This document shows positions 35,975-47,054 of a DNA stretch of 64,000 nt, piece by piece. The stretch lies in the NCBI RefSeq assembly GCF_009727055.1, contig NC_052350.1, positions 17,081,984-17,145,983 of the forward strand. Reading direction: 5' to 3'. The stretch's first letter is position 1; every line of letters begins with the position of its first letter. The translations under genes were made by a program, and so were the position numbers. Source of the DNA: Benincasa hispida. Taxonomy: Eukaryota; Streptophyta; Magnoliopsida; Cucurbitales; Cucurbitaceae. The notes under the pieces were generated by a model. The model was not told where the DNA came from. It did not search any database and was given only the letters and a program-made list of their open reading frames with translations.

Positions 35975-37084
35975 TAAATTAAAAATTTAGTCTATAAATT
36001 TTATGGGAATGTGTGTATTTGAACTTCGAACTTTCACATAGCTAATTTAGTCTATGAGTGTACATTTTTAAAAAAAAAATTCATATATCTATTAACACAA
36101 AAAATTGAAGGTTTACAATTCCATTCTATTAGCCATAAAATTTAAATTTATATCTAATAGACTAAACATTTAAAAATAAATTGTCAAGAGCCTATTAAAA
36201 ACAAAATTGAAATTTCAAGGGCCACATAAATCTCAAATTTCAAAGACTAAAGTTATAATTTAATCTTAGTTTTATAATACATATATCCTTCTTTAAGTTT
36301 CATAACCATACTTAGATACCAAATGACTATCTACAGTGGCATATCCATAATTTTTCTTTAGGGAAACTTAGTTTAAAGCTTTGCAAAAATATTAAAATGA
36401 ATCTAAAAAAAATTAAAATTACTTCCTAACTTTCATTTTTGTGTCTTATAGATCATTGAACTTTGAAAATGTCTAATAGGTCTCTGAACCTTCAATTTCA
36501 TATATAATACCTTCTTGACACATACAATTATTTTTTAAAAAATTAATTGATTTATTAGATATAAAGTTGAATTATGTCTGATAAAATTAAAATTTTTAAA
36601 CTTTTGTTTAGTAGGTTCATGAATTTAAAAATAAATAAATATTGAATAGCTGATGACCTATTCGCCTACACATTTTAAAATTCATGCATCAAATAAATAC
36701 AATTTTCTGGAGGGAGGAGGGGGTGATCTCTGAGCTTATGGTAAATTCACCCTTGACTAAGACAACGTATCAATTATATTTTCAATCCTTTCTCAAATAT
36801 TAATTTGAGTAATGACATTTGAAAGGTAAGCTATACACACATTTTCTAAAAACATTCTCACACATTGGGATTTTTATATGAATACATACGCTTATAATGA
36901 TATTCTGTAACATATTTTTAACGTGTTGTTATTAACTTTTAGCAACAAAAATTGTCCACGTCGCTAAAATTTTATCACTAAAAATGAATTTTTGTCTACT
37001 GAATTTTTCTTCTACCACTCATATATATATTTGAAAAATTAGCAAGAACCAACCTAATCAAGAACAACTTCCTCAGACAAAGCA
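35975..37084. other. AT-rich spacer, no gene seen
   Basis: Contains strings similar in style to the MITEs (AGTCTATAAATTTTATGGG, GGTCTCTGAACCTTCAATTT) and, near 36940-37010, TTAGCAACAAAAATTG and TCGCTAAAATTTT. No boundaries could be drawn. Confidence 0.4.
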
Positions 37085-38697
37085 TAGGAAACGAGTAGAA
37101 GTATCCTACACAAAGAGTTTGTATAAGACCAGACCGTGAAATGATTAACCTCTCTTTATATATAATACCGTTGACCGTGAAATGATTAACCTCTCTTTAT
37201 ATATAATACCGTTGACTGAAAAAATTAACATTTCATAGGATGACCATAGGCAACGCCACCTCAATCTTGAGTGAGTTATGAACTCTTATCTATGAGGGCA
37301 ATCCTTTAATCTTATGAGTGAGAGGGGCCAGTTTCGTGAACTCAATATGTCTACCATTTTGGGGATTTGTTCAAGTAAGGAGCTGGAACATAGCTACACA
37401 AGATGAAATTCATTCATTCCTGTCTTTGGGGTAAATAGATGAATTGTTCCCTTAAGAGTTAAATCCGAGTCTTGAACAATAAGGCCTCACCCTCTCACTG
37501 GGTCGGGAAGGATTTAGTTTATAGCTGGACTATAAACTTATTGTTCATTAGAAGGATCAGAGGTATTTAAGAAGTTAAAGGTAATTATAAGGGTAAAATG
37601 ATAATTTGACCCAGCTATACTTATTGACAATTCATGAATGATTGACTTACTATTGGTTGCTTATTTCTGTGGATACAGAAATATATCTACAGTGTGAAGA
37701 GTGCAATTGTGGGTCTTTAGTGGAATGACCTGCAGTTAATGAATAATGATTAGTTTAATTAATTAATTCTGTATCATTGGAGCATCTAATCTTTAGGTCT
37801 AAGTTTCCTTTCCAGCTCGCTAAGGATAAAACAAGGAATAAATAGTTTTGTAATAATTTGAATTGTTTAAATTATTTAAGGGAAAAATAGGTGTTGTTTA
37901 TATAAATGTAATTAATATAAAGTATAATGTATATTGATACATATAGTATATAATTAATTATAAATATGATTTATAACTAAAACTATATAGTATATGAGAA
38001 TAATATATTTGAATGAGATTCAAATATTAATTATATGAATGAGATTCATATAAATACTATAGGTTAAAGTTACTATGAATAAGATTCATATTAAAACATT
38101 TTAATATGATTTAAATGCATGTTTAATTAAATATGTGATATAAATTTATAATTAATTAATAAGATTAATTAATTATTATTTAACTAAAATTAAATTTTGA
38201 GTTTGATTTTAGTTAAATTAAACTTTAATAATATTAAATAACTCCCCTATAGTTGCAGAGGAAAGGTTATTGCAGTGAGGGGAGTTAACTCCCTCACGTT
38301 TTATTTTGGAAAGAGAATCTTTCATTCTATAAGTGTTACAGGGAAGAAAAGAAAAAACTCTCTGAAACTCTCTTATACAATTATTATGCATTTTTCCCGT
38401 CTCCTTCCAAAACAAAGAAGGATCCCACAATTCATTCCTTGCCAGAGCATATTAAGGAAGATTTGATGGTTGTGTCTTGGTTTTGTTCATGACTGTTAGT
38501 GGTGTTTGTGTGGGAGTTTGTGCTGTGGAGAAGGATTACGTAGAAGAAAGTTTTCAAGGGTAATCTTCTTCTTCCCTGGTAAAGTATGTTGTTTATTAGA
38601 ATGCTTATCCTATGTGTTTCTATTTCTATGTTTTTCATGAATTTCAAAATGAATTTCATTGACACACGCGTTTCTGCTGAAAAATTCAATTCCTTCA
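37085..38697 (+). mobile_element. LTR, copia family B, sense, 5'-truncated
   Basis: Runs GAGTTTGTATAAGACCAGAC, GGATGACCATAGGC, CAATATGTCTACCATTTTGGGG, ACAGAAATATATCTACAGTG, and ends near AAAATTCAATTCCTTCA at 38697, parallel to the LTR end at 11083. No primer-binding site follows, so no leader is attached. The first few hundred bases of the LTR are missing. Confidence 0.8.
37132..37213 (+). repeat. Perfect 41-bp tandem duplication
   Basis: Bases 37132-37172 and 37173-37213 are identical (start GACCGTGAAATG, end ATAATACCGTT) and directly adjoining. Other family B LTRs have one copy. Confidence 0.93.
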
Positions 38698-39159
38698 TAA
38701 GCCGCATGTCAAACTTATAATTTTATCAATTGAACCTATATACTTAAATAAAAAATTAACTTGGGCTCTAAAGATAGGATTACCCTTGAAAACAGTCAAC
38801 ATCATTTCTAATCGTTTATTTTGTTAAGCAGATATTTGAAGAAACCTACACAAATGTGAAAAATGAGGTTCATGTAGGGTCGGTATGACAACCCTAGAGG
38901 GGAGCGAGTGGGATTTATTTAACTCAATAAAAACTTTTTCTCTAGTGGGCCCAATTATACAAATGTATACACTTGATGCTAGCAAATAATTTAAACAAGA
39001 ATTTTATGCCAATAAGTTCATTTGAATTAAACAATATATTAATAATAACACTTTAAAGCACTCTATCTAACTAATATAAAAATACTAGCAGTGGATATAA
39101 AAATTTATGAACAATCAATCAAAACAAACCAATATGAGCAATTAATTTCAAGAACAAAA
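38698..39159. other. Spacer, no gene seen
   Basis: No domain or repeat family recognised between the LTR and the CACTA-type terminus. Confidence 0.45.
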
Positions 39160-39310
39160 TACTACAAGAATTTTGGGCTTTAATGTCGGTTAAAAAAGTG
39201 AAATCGAATGTATTATGTTGGTTTAAAAAACAAGTGGATCTTTAATGTCGATTTTAAACCGACATTGAAGACAGGCTACAATGTCGGTTTAAAACCAACA
39301 TTAAAGATCC
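39160..39310 (+). repeat. CACTA-type terminus and subterminal repeats, left
   Basis: After the TACTACAAGAA terminus the unit TTAATGTCGGTT or its inverted form AACCGACATTGAAG occurs about five times in both orientations within 130 bp. In CACTA elements such subterminal motifs bind transposase. Confidence 0.75.
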
Positions 39311-39434
39311 TCATTTATTTTTTTTAACTTTAGTAAAAAAATCTATATCTTTTATTTCACTACCTTTCTTCTCTCTCCTTTCTCACTTCTCTCTTACAAA
39401 CCCTCTCTTTCCCTTGAGCATACCAATCATCTCC

Positions 39435-39570
39435 GACGTTCGTGGTTGTCGTCGTATCGTTTGCGTGCATATCTCACGTTTGTGGGTTGTCGTCGTGTCA
39501 TTTGCATTCAAATCTGACATTCGTGGGTTGTCATCGTGTCGTTTGTGTGCAGATCCGACGTCCGCGGGCT
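39435..39570. repeat. 40-41 bp tandem repeat, three units and a partial
   Basis: Units begin GACGTTCGTGG (39435), CACGTTTGTGGG (39475), GACATTCGTGGG (39516) and GACGTCCGCGGG (39557). Each contains TTGTCRTCGTRTCRTTTG. The minus-strand frame across it (39383-39628) is open only because of the repeat. Confidence 0.88.
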
Positions 39571-39839
39571 CTTTTTTCTCTTGAAAATGCCGCTCCACTT
39601 CCTCTGTAACAAACGCCACTTTGACCAACCCATTTCATTAATATCGAGCTTAGACTTGGTTTTGGGGAGGTATTAATTGGATCGATCATATCATGTTGAA
39701 ACGTTTACCTTAGCGTTTGTATTCCATAAGGGCTTATTCGATCTAATCGTACCACGTAATCCTTTAAAAGGTGTTGTGAGTGAGTTATTTCAGCTCCACG
39801 CTTTGGTTTCCTCGAATCAAAAAAATGGTTTCATCTTAG

Positions 39840-40221
39840 TCAACTGAGTGAATGCGGAATGATTGATAGCTCTCTACAAGCTCTTGGCACTCTACTTAAG
39901 GAAGCGAAGCAACCACTTCTCCCCGGCACGGGCAAGAGGGATCTATTGAGAGGGATACCCGCGGATGAGATTGAGAGAGAGGTGAGGGATGATCAAATAA
40001 AAAGGAATACAACAAAAACACGGAAGCGGAGCTTGATTTCGTCCTAAAAAGATATTTTCGTTTTCAATTGAGATGGGATGATTCCTAAGTCAAAGAATCA
40101 TCAATACATCAAAGTATATTGTCTCCTGCTTAGACTGATAAATCCCAGAGAAATTGCTATATCCTCTATTCAAAGGAGAGAAATGAGTCTGGATATTCTG
40201 ATAGTTTCGAACGATTTAACT
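39840..40221 (-). other. Probable mitochondrial DNA adjoining cob (NUMT, part 1)
   Basis: GC-richer than its surroundings and continuous with the cob fragment on its downstream side. It has the look of plant mitochondrial intergenic DNA (TCCCCGGCACGGGCAAGAGG, GAGATGGGATGATTCC). I do not recognise a gene in it. The cob match ends near 40235, before the true cob C-terminus, so cob may have been joined to another mitochondrial segment either in the mitochondrion or at insertion. Confidence 0.5.
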
Positions 40222-40722
40222 CTTACAGAATTAACAAATGGTGCCTCCACAGGTTGACATCTGATCCAACCTAGTAGTAAGCAATCCGCCAAAAGCAACC
40301 AAAATAGTCCTTGGTGAATATGGCGAAAACTTGAACTACGCACATACATACTTTTAAGAAAAGGTAAAGCCAACAGACATATAAAAACTGGTGCTATTGC
40401 GGCTACACCTCCCGCTTTGTCAGGTATACTACGAAGAATGGCATAGATCGGTAGGAAATACCATTCCGACACAATATGAGGCGGGGTGGGCATCGGATTA
40501 GCAGGTATATAATTGTTGAGATGCCCCAAAACATTAGGAGCATAGAAAACCCACACGGAAAAAAAGATAGCAAAAGCTACCTAACCCACTAGATCCTTTA
40601 CATAAAAATAAGGGTAAAAAGAAATTTTATCCATCTCTGAATGTACACCCAATGGATTATTTGATCCATATTGATGCAATGCGACCAGATGAAGAAGATT
40701 GACGCCCGCTAAAAGTCTTATT
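40222..40722 (-). pseudogene. cob: Nuclear copy of mitochondrial apocytochrome b (cob) 3' part
   Basis: Read on the minus strand from about 40722, the translation gives [17 protein letters not shown], then [12 protein letters not shown], then FYAPNVLGHLNNYIPANPMP, PHIVSEWYFLPIYAILRSIP and WLLLADCLLLGWI. This is the C-terminal half of plant cytochrome b, with the PEWY motif (Qo site) altered to SEWY. A tryptophan codon after DLVG is a stop (TAG). Identity to plant cob is otherwise high, which suggests a fairly recent transfer. The frame departs from cob after EAPFV near 40235, so the normal end is missing. It lacks an N-terminus and targeting sequence, so no function is expected. Confidence 0.92.
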
Positions 40723-41113
40723 TTGGCTTTTTGTTATATTTGTTTTTTTTTTCTTCTTGGTTTTTGCCCCTCTCTTTAGATTTTGGTATAATTTTGATAT
40801 CAAGAACCTGTAAGAGAAATCAAAGTTTTGAATATTGAATTATTTATGATGTGGGGATTTATTTTTGCTACATTTGTTCTTTGTTACTGCTTTTGAATCT
40901 TTCATGAGGTTTGCATCTTTTGATTACTGTAATGATGTGATTGTGCAACTGTTGGCTTAGATGGTATGTAGCTACAATATAAGGAATGTGATTGCTCAGG
41001 TTGGACATATAGAAATAATCGATAGAAGGGTCCAAATCAACAATATCTGGAGGAGTTTGCCTTCCAATCTTGGATTTGTTCACACCTAGAAGTGTGAATA
41101 TAAAATAAGTCAC

Positions 41114-42619
41114 ATGGTGATGATAGATACAGGTGCATCGAAAAACCATGGACTGCTTGTTGATAAGCATTCAGAGAAAGATGAAGATGGTGGCTATACT
41201 AGTAGAGGATGGAAAAGGTTTAAATGGATTCATCTGAATAAAACATACTTCTATTTATTTGAAGTTATGTTGCTAAATTGTTATTCTATTCTTTTGAAGA
41301 TGACAAGAACACAATGCTTTGTTCTTGTTATTGCACCTAGTCTATTAAACTTTGAATTCCAATGAGATCTACAGTAAACTTATTATCTTTGGTTTGATAT
41401 GCAGTGAAGATGGGAACTTAGTTGGGGGTATTCGAGTTTTAGAGGAAAGAGAGCAACCATGGAAATTTTCTTTAATATTAAAATTTCGAAGGTCGATGGT
41501 CAAACCATCTACCTTTTTGGTATCTTTGATGGTTAGATTCTCCTACCATTCTTGCAGTGGCATGATGTAACACCGTTATTAGTAAATTTTAATCTGTCAA
41601 ATTTCTAGGTGATGTCTTGTTACGAATTAAATTTAGGTGTTAAGTTTCAACTAGGTCCCATTGATAACCATTTTTCTTTTTCTTTCTATTTTGGAAAATT
41701 ATGCTTGTTTTCCCACCAATTTTTGGTGTGCTTTTCAACCTCCTTTAATAATATTTGAATTCTTAACAAAATGTTAAAGACAAAATCAAGATTTTAGGAA
41801 GTACATTTTTTAATTTTCAAGTTTTGGTTTGGTTTAAGAAAATGTTTTTAAAAAGTAAATAGCAAAGCTTGCAAACTGTATGAAATAGCTATCAAATGGT
41901 CCGGGTTGAAGATCAAACACTTTGAGATTCCTCACTTTGCCAAACAATCCTAGGTTTCAACTTTATTTATCCATGTCATTCATTTTACTTAATTTTGACG
42001 ATTGAATTCAATCATCATCAAAGATTAATATTTTTTAATCTATAATTGATGCTAATTACTAATCTTTCAAATTATAGAAGCCACCATGAATATCTTACCG
42101 ATATTACAAATAGCAGAAATACTTACCTCTTGACATGTGGTTGTAGGTCACAGTGGATCCCGAGCTCCAGAGTTTTTGAAGGACCATCTCTTTGAGAATC
42201 TGATGAAGCACTCAAAAATCTTGATGGATAACAAATTAGCTATCAGTGTGTTTCATTTCCCTTATGCCTTTTTTTTTTTTTTTATTTATGAAGATAAAAT
42301 CATTAGGTTTATATGGTGATTTTGTTTTAGCTTCCCACAAGTTTAACAATATAGGATCTTTAAGTTTTACTTTATATGTTCACGTAACTGTTTTCTATTT
42401 AAAAGCAATTTGACGTTTGGGTCCTAATAATTTTGTACTCACACCAAAAGTCTCTTTTATCAATTCTCAAGTGAAATGTATCAACAAACAGATGCTGATT
42501 TTTTAAACTCAAAAAAGGATTCTTTAAGGGACGATGACTCTATTGCTTCAATAGCTTTGCTAGTTAGCAATCATTTCTATGTTGCCAATGTTGGAGATTC
42601 ACATACTATTATATCAAAG
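41114..42619 (+). pseudogene. PP2C-type protein phosphatase, four exons, decayed
   Basis: Four exon-like blocks. (1) About 41114-41217 ends GGYTSRGWK with donor GT at 41218. (2) 41405-41531 begins SEDGNL and ends at the FDG codon; one frameshift masks the expected KRATMED box. (3) 42147-42246 reads GHSGSRAPEFLKDHLFENLM. (4) 42472-42619 reads YQQTDADFLNSKKDSLRDD, then SIA and VANVGDSHTI, with donor GT at 42620. The splice phases join correctly between the blocks. Family motifs are worn: DGHGG reads DGHSG, DGSTA reads DDSIA, GDSR reads GDSH. The catalytic C-terminal half is absent. It resembles the plant cytosolic PP2C group with QTDADYL and VANVGDSR boxes. Introns are kept, so this is a genomic copy and not retro-copied. 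Confidence 0.85.
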
Positions 42620-43001
42620 GTGGGTGAAGGTATATTTGTTTACTTGTGTTTTTCGCGCAAAAGAAAAAGCATAATGTGACAATTTTATTTGTTTATTATT
42701 CTTATTTTCTATGCTTTTTAGTTTTAATAATAATAATAACTTAAGGGTACAACAAATTAAATATTATAAGCACATTGTATTATCTATTGATTGCCTGAGC
42801 ACTATTACCGTTTATAGCAAATTAAACTTCTAGAGATTAGTTTCTATCATCCTCTAGGTAGAATTAGCTCTTGTGCTTGAAGTTTATCGGTTGTAATTCT
42901 TGATCATTTTCTAGTTTCATACTATGTCATTGTGGAATCTATATTGTAAGCACATTGTATTATCTATTGTTGTTGTCTAAGAGCTAAACAAACACTTGCA
43001 G
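42620..43001. other. Intron-like DNA between PP2C and LRR exons
   Basis: Contains a 24-bp direct repeat (AAGCACATTGTATTATCTAT at about 42770 and 42947). No exon of the missing PP2C half was found here. Confidence 0.5.
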
Positions 43002-43079
43002 GAAAGATGGACAAGCGCAATTTTCAAATCACTACCAAATCTCATATGTTTGAAGCTGGACAATAATCCACTTAAATAG
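43002..43079 (+). pseudogene. LRR-like exon with splice sites
   Basis: A 78-bp open block preceded by CACTTGCAG (acceptor) and followed by GTAAAAAG (donor). It reads WTSAIFKSLPNLICLKLDNN and then PLK before a TAG at its last codon. LPNLxxLxLxxNPL is the plant LRR consensus. It is one exon only and probably comes from a different gene than the PP2C exons upstream. The neighbouring exons were not found. Confidence 0.45.
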
Positions 43080-45187
43080 GTAAAAAGTAATTCAGGGATG
43101 TACCATGTTCTTGTTTCTTTTTATTGTTTTTTTATTGTTGTTATTTTAATTTTAAATTCGAGAGATGTTCTAGAGTATGGGTCATACATTGTGACATTTT
43201 AAAAGAAGTTTTGTTGATAGATAGGCTTCCATCTTAAACTCTGAAATATGCTATTTTCTCAAAGGGTTTAGTTGCATTGTTATATTTGTAAGGTCGTGCA
43301 TTCTTTTTTCAATGAGACTGGTGGCGTAGCTTTGAAGTTTTGCATTACTTTTAAATTGTGCTAAATTTCAGTTTCAGTTTCTCATTGGGAAAAACTTTAT
43401 TATTTTCGATTTCAGTACACCATGTTCTTGAAGTAAAATCAATCAATGCAAAGACTAAATGTACTAAACTAATTTAGAGTAAATCAGTTATGAGACAACC
43501 ACTGATGATGTTGCTCATGAATGCAAAAACTAAATGTACAAAACTAGTTGAATTAGAATTTTTAAGCTAACTCATTTGAGCAATAATGAAATGATTTTGA
43601 GTAAAGTTTTTCATTTTGTTAGGTTCAAGTTTGACGTGTAAGGCCAAATTTTGATTCTTGGGAATTTGGAAGGAAGATAGGAAGATTACATTGGACATGT
43701 TTTAAGAAGGTTACCAAGTGGAGAAGGTGCATCCAACACAAAAAGAACTTCATAACAACATTAATAACAAGTTCAAGATAATATTTATGTGATGCTTATC
43801 TTAAAAGTCTATTTGTTATAAAGTTTTGGATTAGATTCAGTGTTGGAATGCTATGACTATCCTACAGTTATAGTAGTCATATCTTAGTTGTTTATGACTT
43901 CCTTAAGGTAGTGGAACTTCTTAAGCATCTTTGGTCGTTTATATTTATGCATTATTTGTCTAAATAAATCCGAATGCACTATAGTAATTTGTGGGTTATT
44001 CATGCATTGTGGATTAGGTTAATTCTTCATTATCATCATCGAATCTTTTGTTGTCTCTTGTTTAACCATTTATTGTGTTTCTTCGTCAATTTGAATACAA
44101 TTCGTCCTTAGAATCTTGTTTGGGTAATCTAGGATTGACTATCTTCATGTCAAAGATTGACCTTCGATATCATATTTTAGTTGGAGATGTTATCTGAGGT
44201 TTCATTTGATTGAAGTCTTGTATCCGTTAGTTGAGCTTTTTAGTTGCTTGAAGTTTTGGTGTTGCTTTAGGGGGCTTTTTATTTTTTAATTATATGGATA
44301 ATGTAAAATTTTTTAGTTGGAGATGCTGATTTCCTCATTTCCTCTTTCATATGCTTATGCTTATGTTTTGGCATATTTGGGAGTTTTATTGTGTGATTTG
44401 AGCTTCTGTGTGGTTGTTTATAACAAGAACATGATATCTCAGCCTTCTTTGCAAATTTCCATGAAGACTCGAAATCAAAGATTTGAGAATTTATGTACAT
44501 ACTTATATATGTGTGCATAAATGTAATTGTTTAAATGCCGGTTGTTTAAATGATATCTCGACCTTCTGTGTGGTTGTTTAAATGTTGTCTTTCCATAGCT
44601 CCCTAGCTTGAATTTCATAAATTCTTTTGTGTGAGGTAGTTGAATTCTTATTATATGTTGTTTGCCCATTTTTCTCTACTTGCAGGAAGTCATGTTTTCA
44701 ATTTGGATTAAATTTTTGGTGGATGGTGGAGAGAACATAATGAATGAGTAATTGAAAGACTATTCGGAAAACACAATATAATGGCAACAAGTGTGTGTGC
44801 ACTTTTTATTTTTTTTATTTTTTATTTTTTTTTTGTGGGTGGGGGAGGGTATTTACAAGTTTTAGTTTTAAAAGTAAGTTCTTGCTCTTTTTTGATATAC
44901 CAATAAAAGTTGTTTGGATCTAATAAAATTTTAATTTTGCTATGTAACCCTTATGAGTTTTCATAATTTGTTGTTTACCTTGGTTTTAGAGTTAAATTAT
45001 TATCCAATTCCTCTTTTGTGACTTATTATTATGGACTTGTGAAAGCAATTAAGAATTTATTTTGTGCATGTACAGGTTGATTACCTTGGTTTTAGAGACA
45101 TGTCGTTTTTAACTTTTTGACCGACGTTAAAAATGGATTGGACAATGGCATTTAAAAAAATGGACAATAATATAAAAAAGCGGACCA
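43080..45187. other. Non-coding interior of the candidate CACTA element
   Basis: AT-rich, with T-rich runs near 44810 and small frames without domains (for example 44279-44669). The string CTTCTGTGTGGTTGTTTA recurs at about 44403 and 44563. No transposase seen. Confidence 0.5.
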
Positions 45188-45366
45188 TAATCCTAGGCTT
45201 TAATGTCGGTTTAAAACTGACATAAAAAGGTTTTAATGTAGATTGACAACCGACATTGAAGATCGTGTTATAAAAGATCTTTAATGTCGGTTGTCTTTAT
45301 TGTTGATTTTAAACTGATATTGTACACCATCTTTGATATCGGTTTAAAACCGACATTAAAGACCTT
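45188..45366. repeat. CACTA-type subterminal repeats, right cluster
   Basis: Contains GGCTTTAATGTCGGTTT, CAACCGACATTGAAGATC, CTTTAATGTCGGTTG and the palindrome-like ATCGGTTTAAAACCGA followed by CATTAAAGACC, so the left-cluster units recur in both directions. Confidence 0.75.
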
Positions 45367-45372
45367 TTATAA

Positions 45373-45503
45373 CACCATGTGTAATTTTTCCTATGCTCCA
45401 AGTTGTTGATTTTAAATTTATTTTCTTTTTAAATTCAATTTCTTTTTAAAACCAATCCTAAAATCAATAGCTCACCATGTGTCATTTTTCCTATGCTCCA
45501 AGT
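45373..45503. repeat. Two-copy 100-bp-period direct repeat
   Basis: CACCATGTGTAATTTTTCCT at 45373 and CACCATGTGTCATTTTTCCT at 45473, each continuing ATGCTCCAAGT. It adjoins the right subterminal cluster. Confidence 0.85.
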
Positions 45504-46280
45504 GTTACCTTTTAATTGGTCTACTCTGATGAAAAAACTCTGCCATGTCATAAACTCAAGATCTTTTCGATAAACTTGTTTCAACCATCTCTTCTTTCAT
45601 TGAGCTCCGATTTGAGTTATTTAAATTGTGTTAGAATCGTAGTTATGAGCTCTACGCAATGGACATTTTAAGACGCTAAAATTATTAGTGAATAAAAGTA
45701 GGATTGTTATCATCAAAACATTAATTAATTAATTAAAATTAAGGCATCATTTCGTAACCAATTTTTTTTTTTTTTTTTTGAAAATTAAGGCTACATATAC
45801 TACTTCCATCTCCAATTTTATTCATTTATTAACTACTTTTTACTAATAGTTTAAAAAACCAAACCAAATTTTGAAAACTAAAAAAAAAAAAAAACTTTTA
45901 AAAATTTGTTTTTGTTTTCGGAATTTAGCTAAAATTCAACCATTGTACTTAAAAAGATGCAAATCATTATAAGAAATGAGGAGAAAATAGGTTTAAGATT
46001 CAAAAAAAAAAAAATAAAAATACAAAATTATTACCAAAGGAGACCTACATAATTTGAAATTAAGGGCCAAAAAGTTATTGATGATTTTCAAAGGCAACCT
46101 TAGTAAAATGGTTTATATTGATTAACTTGTGACAATTTAGAAGTTGAATTGAAACAATTATAAGTCTCACATAAAAATTTTCAATCGAAATTTAAAAAAG
46201 GGTATAAAACTGATACACTTCCAAAAGTTGATAGATGATGATTTTTATATTGATTGAATCCATACTTTTAAAGGTATATA
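45504..46280. other. AT-rich spacer with A/T runs
   Basis: No gene or named repeat seen; long T and A runs near 45765 and 45885. Confidence 0.45.
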
Positions 46281-47007
46281 TGAAGCACAGTTACAGATAC
46301 AACTACACGATATGGATACGATCGGATACGGAGATTCGTCAATTTCTAAAAAAACTAAAATACGAATACGTCTAAGGATGCGTCATTTTTTTTATATATA
46401 TTTTAAATATATATATTTATAAAAAACGAGGATACTGATACATTGAAGATACATTTTTTTTTCTTTTAAAAAAATATAGGATATAGATAAATTTAGCATA
46501 CAAGTTAATAACAATAGCACAAAATAGAATACAAACACTGAAATATAATACAAAAAAAGAAATATCTGAGATCTGAAGTTTAATAGTTAATAAAATGCAA
46601 TAGGAAAGTGACTCATATTGTAAAGAAGAAGAAGAAGAAGATTAGAGGGAGAAGTATGAAGATAAACAAAGAACTCCTTCGTTGAATTGTTGAAGATATC
46701 CAAATGGTTTATATTTTGGTAGCCTTTGTGAGGACTCAAATGTGAAGATGGAGATTAGATGACTCTAATCTAGAGTTTGGTGAATTATTTATTTATTTTT
46801 TTCTTTTAGTTTTAGACTCGAGTAGTGAACTTTTTAAATAGGTTACTTAGTTTTAGATTAGGAAATATTAGATGAGTTGCTTGTCTTTTTTCTTTAAAAA
46901 AAAGTACACGTACAAATAGATACGTCAAATCGCGTGTCAGATACATATCTGAAAGTATCAATATCCAATACGGATTTTTTTGTCTCATATGAAGTATTTG
47001 TGCTTCA
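46281..47007. mobile_element. Inverted-repeat element next to the PPR promoter
   Basis: The left end TGAAGCACAG faces the right end TTTGTGCTTCA. The interior carries repeated GGATACG / GATACGTC / TCAGATACAT strings near both ends (46305-46370 and 46930-46970). It contains a (GAA)n run at 46625. The target duplication is not clear. It ends 48 bp before the first site II motif of the PPR gene, so it may bound or supply part of the upstream region. Confidence 0.55.
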
Positions 47008-47054
47008 TACTATAAATTGACATTTTTTTCCGGTTTTTATGATTATGAAAACGA

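Larger units (their letters stand above)
39160..45366. mobile_element. Candidate gene-capturing CACTA-type element (Pack-CACTA)
   Basis: The left end reads TACTACAAGAATTTTGGGC, one base away from the common CACTACAAGAA terminus of plant CACTA elements. Subterminal repeats built on TTTAATGTCGGTT and its reverse complement follow it (39180-39305) and recur at 45195-45363. Between them lie unrelated foreign pieces: a 40-41 bp tandem array, mitochondrial cob DNA, PP2C exons and an LRR-like exon. No transposase frame is visible, so it would be non-autonomous. A matching right terminus (CTTGTAGTG) is not visible after 45366, so the right border is not proven. The alternative is two separate small CACTA relics flanking ordinary pseudogene DNA. 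Confidence 0.5.

Noticed and set aside
39383..39628. Minus-strand open frame of 81 codons
   Set aside because: It runs across the 40-41 bp tandem array; repeat periodicity keeps it open and no domain is present.
45188..45366. Separate short CACTA MITE independent of the 39160 end
   Set aside because: Not excluded, but the shared subterminal units on both sides make a single element the simpler reading; kept as the stated alternative.
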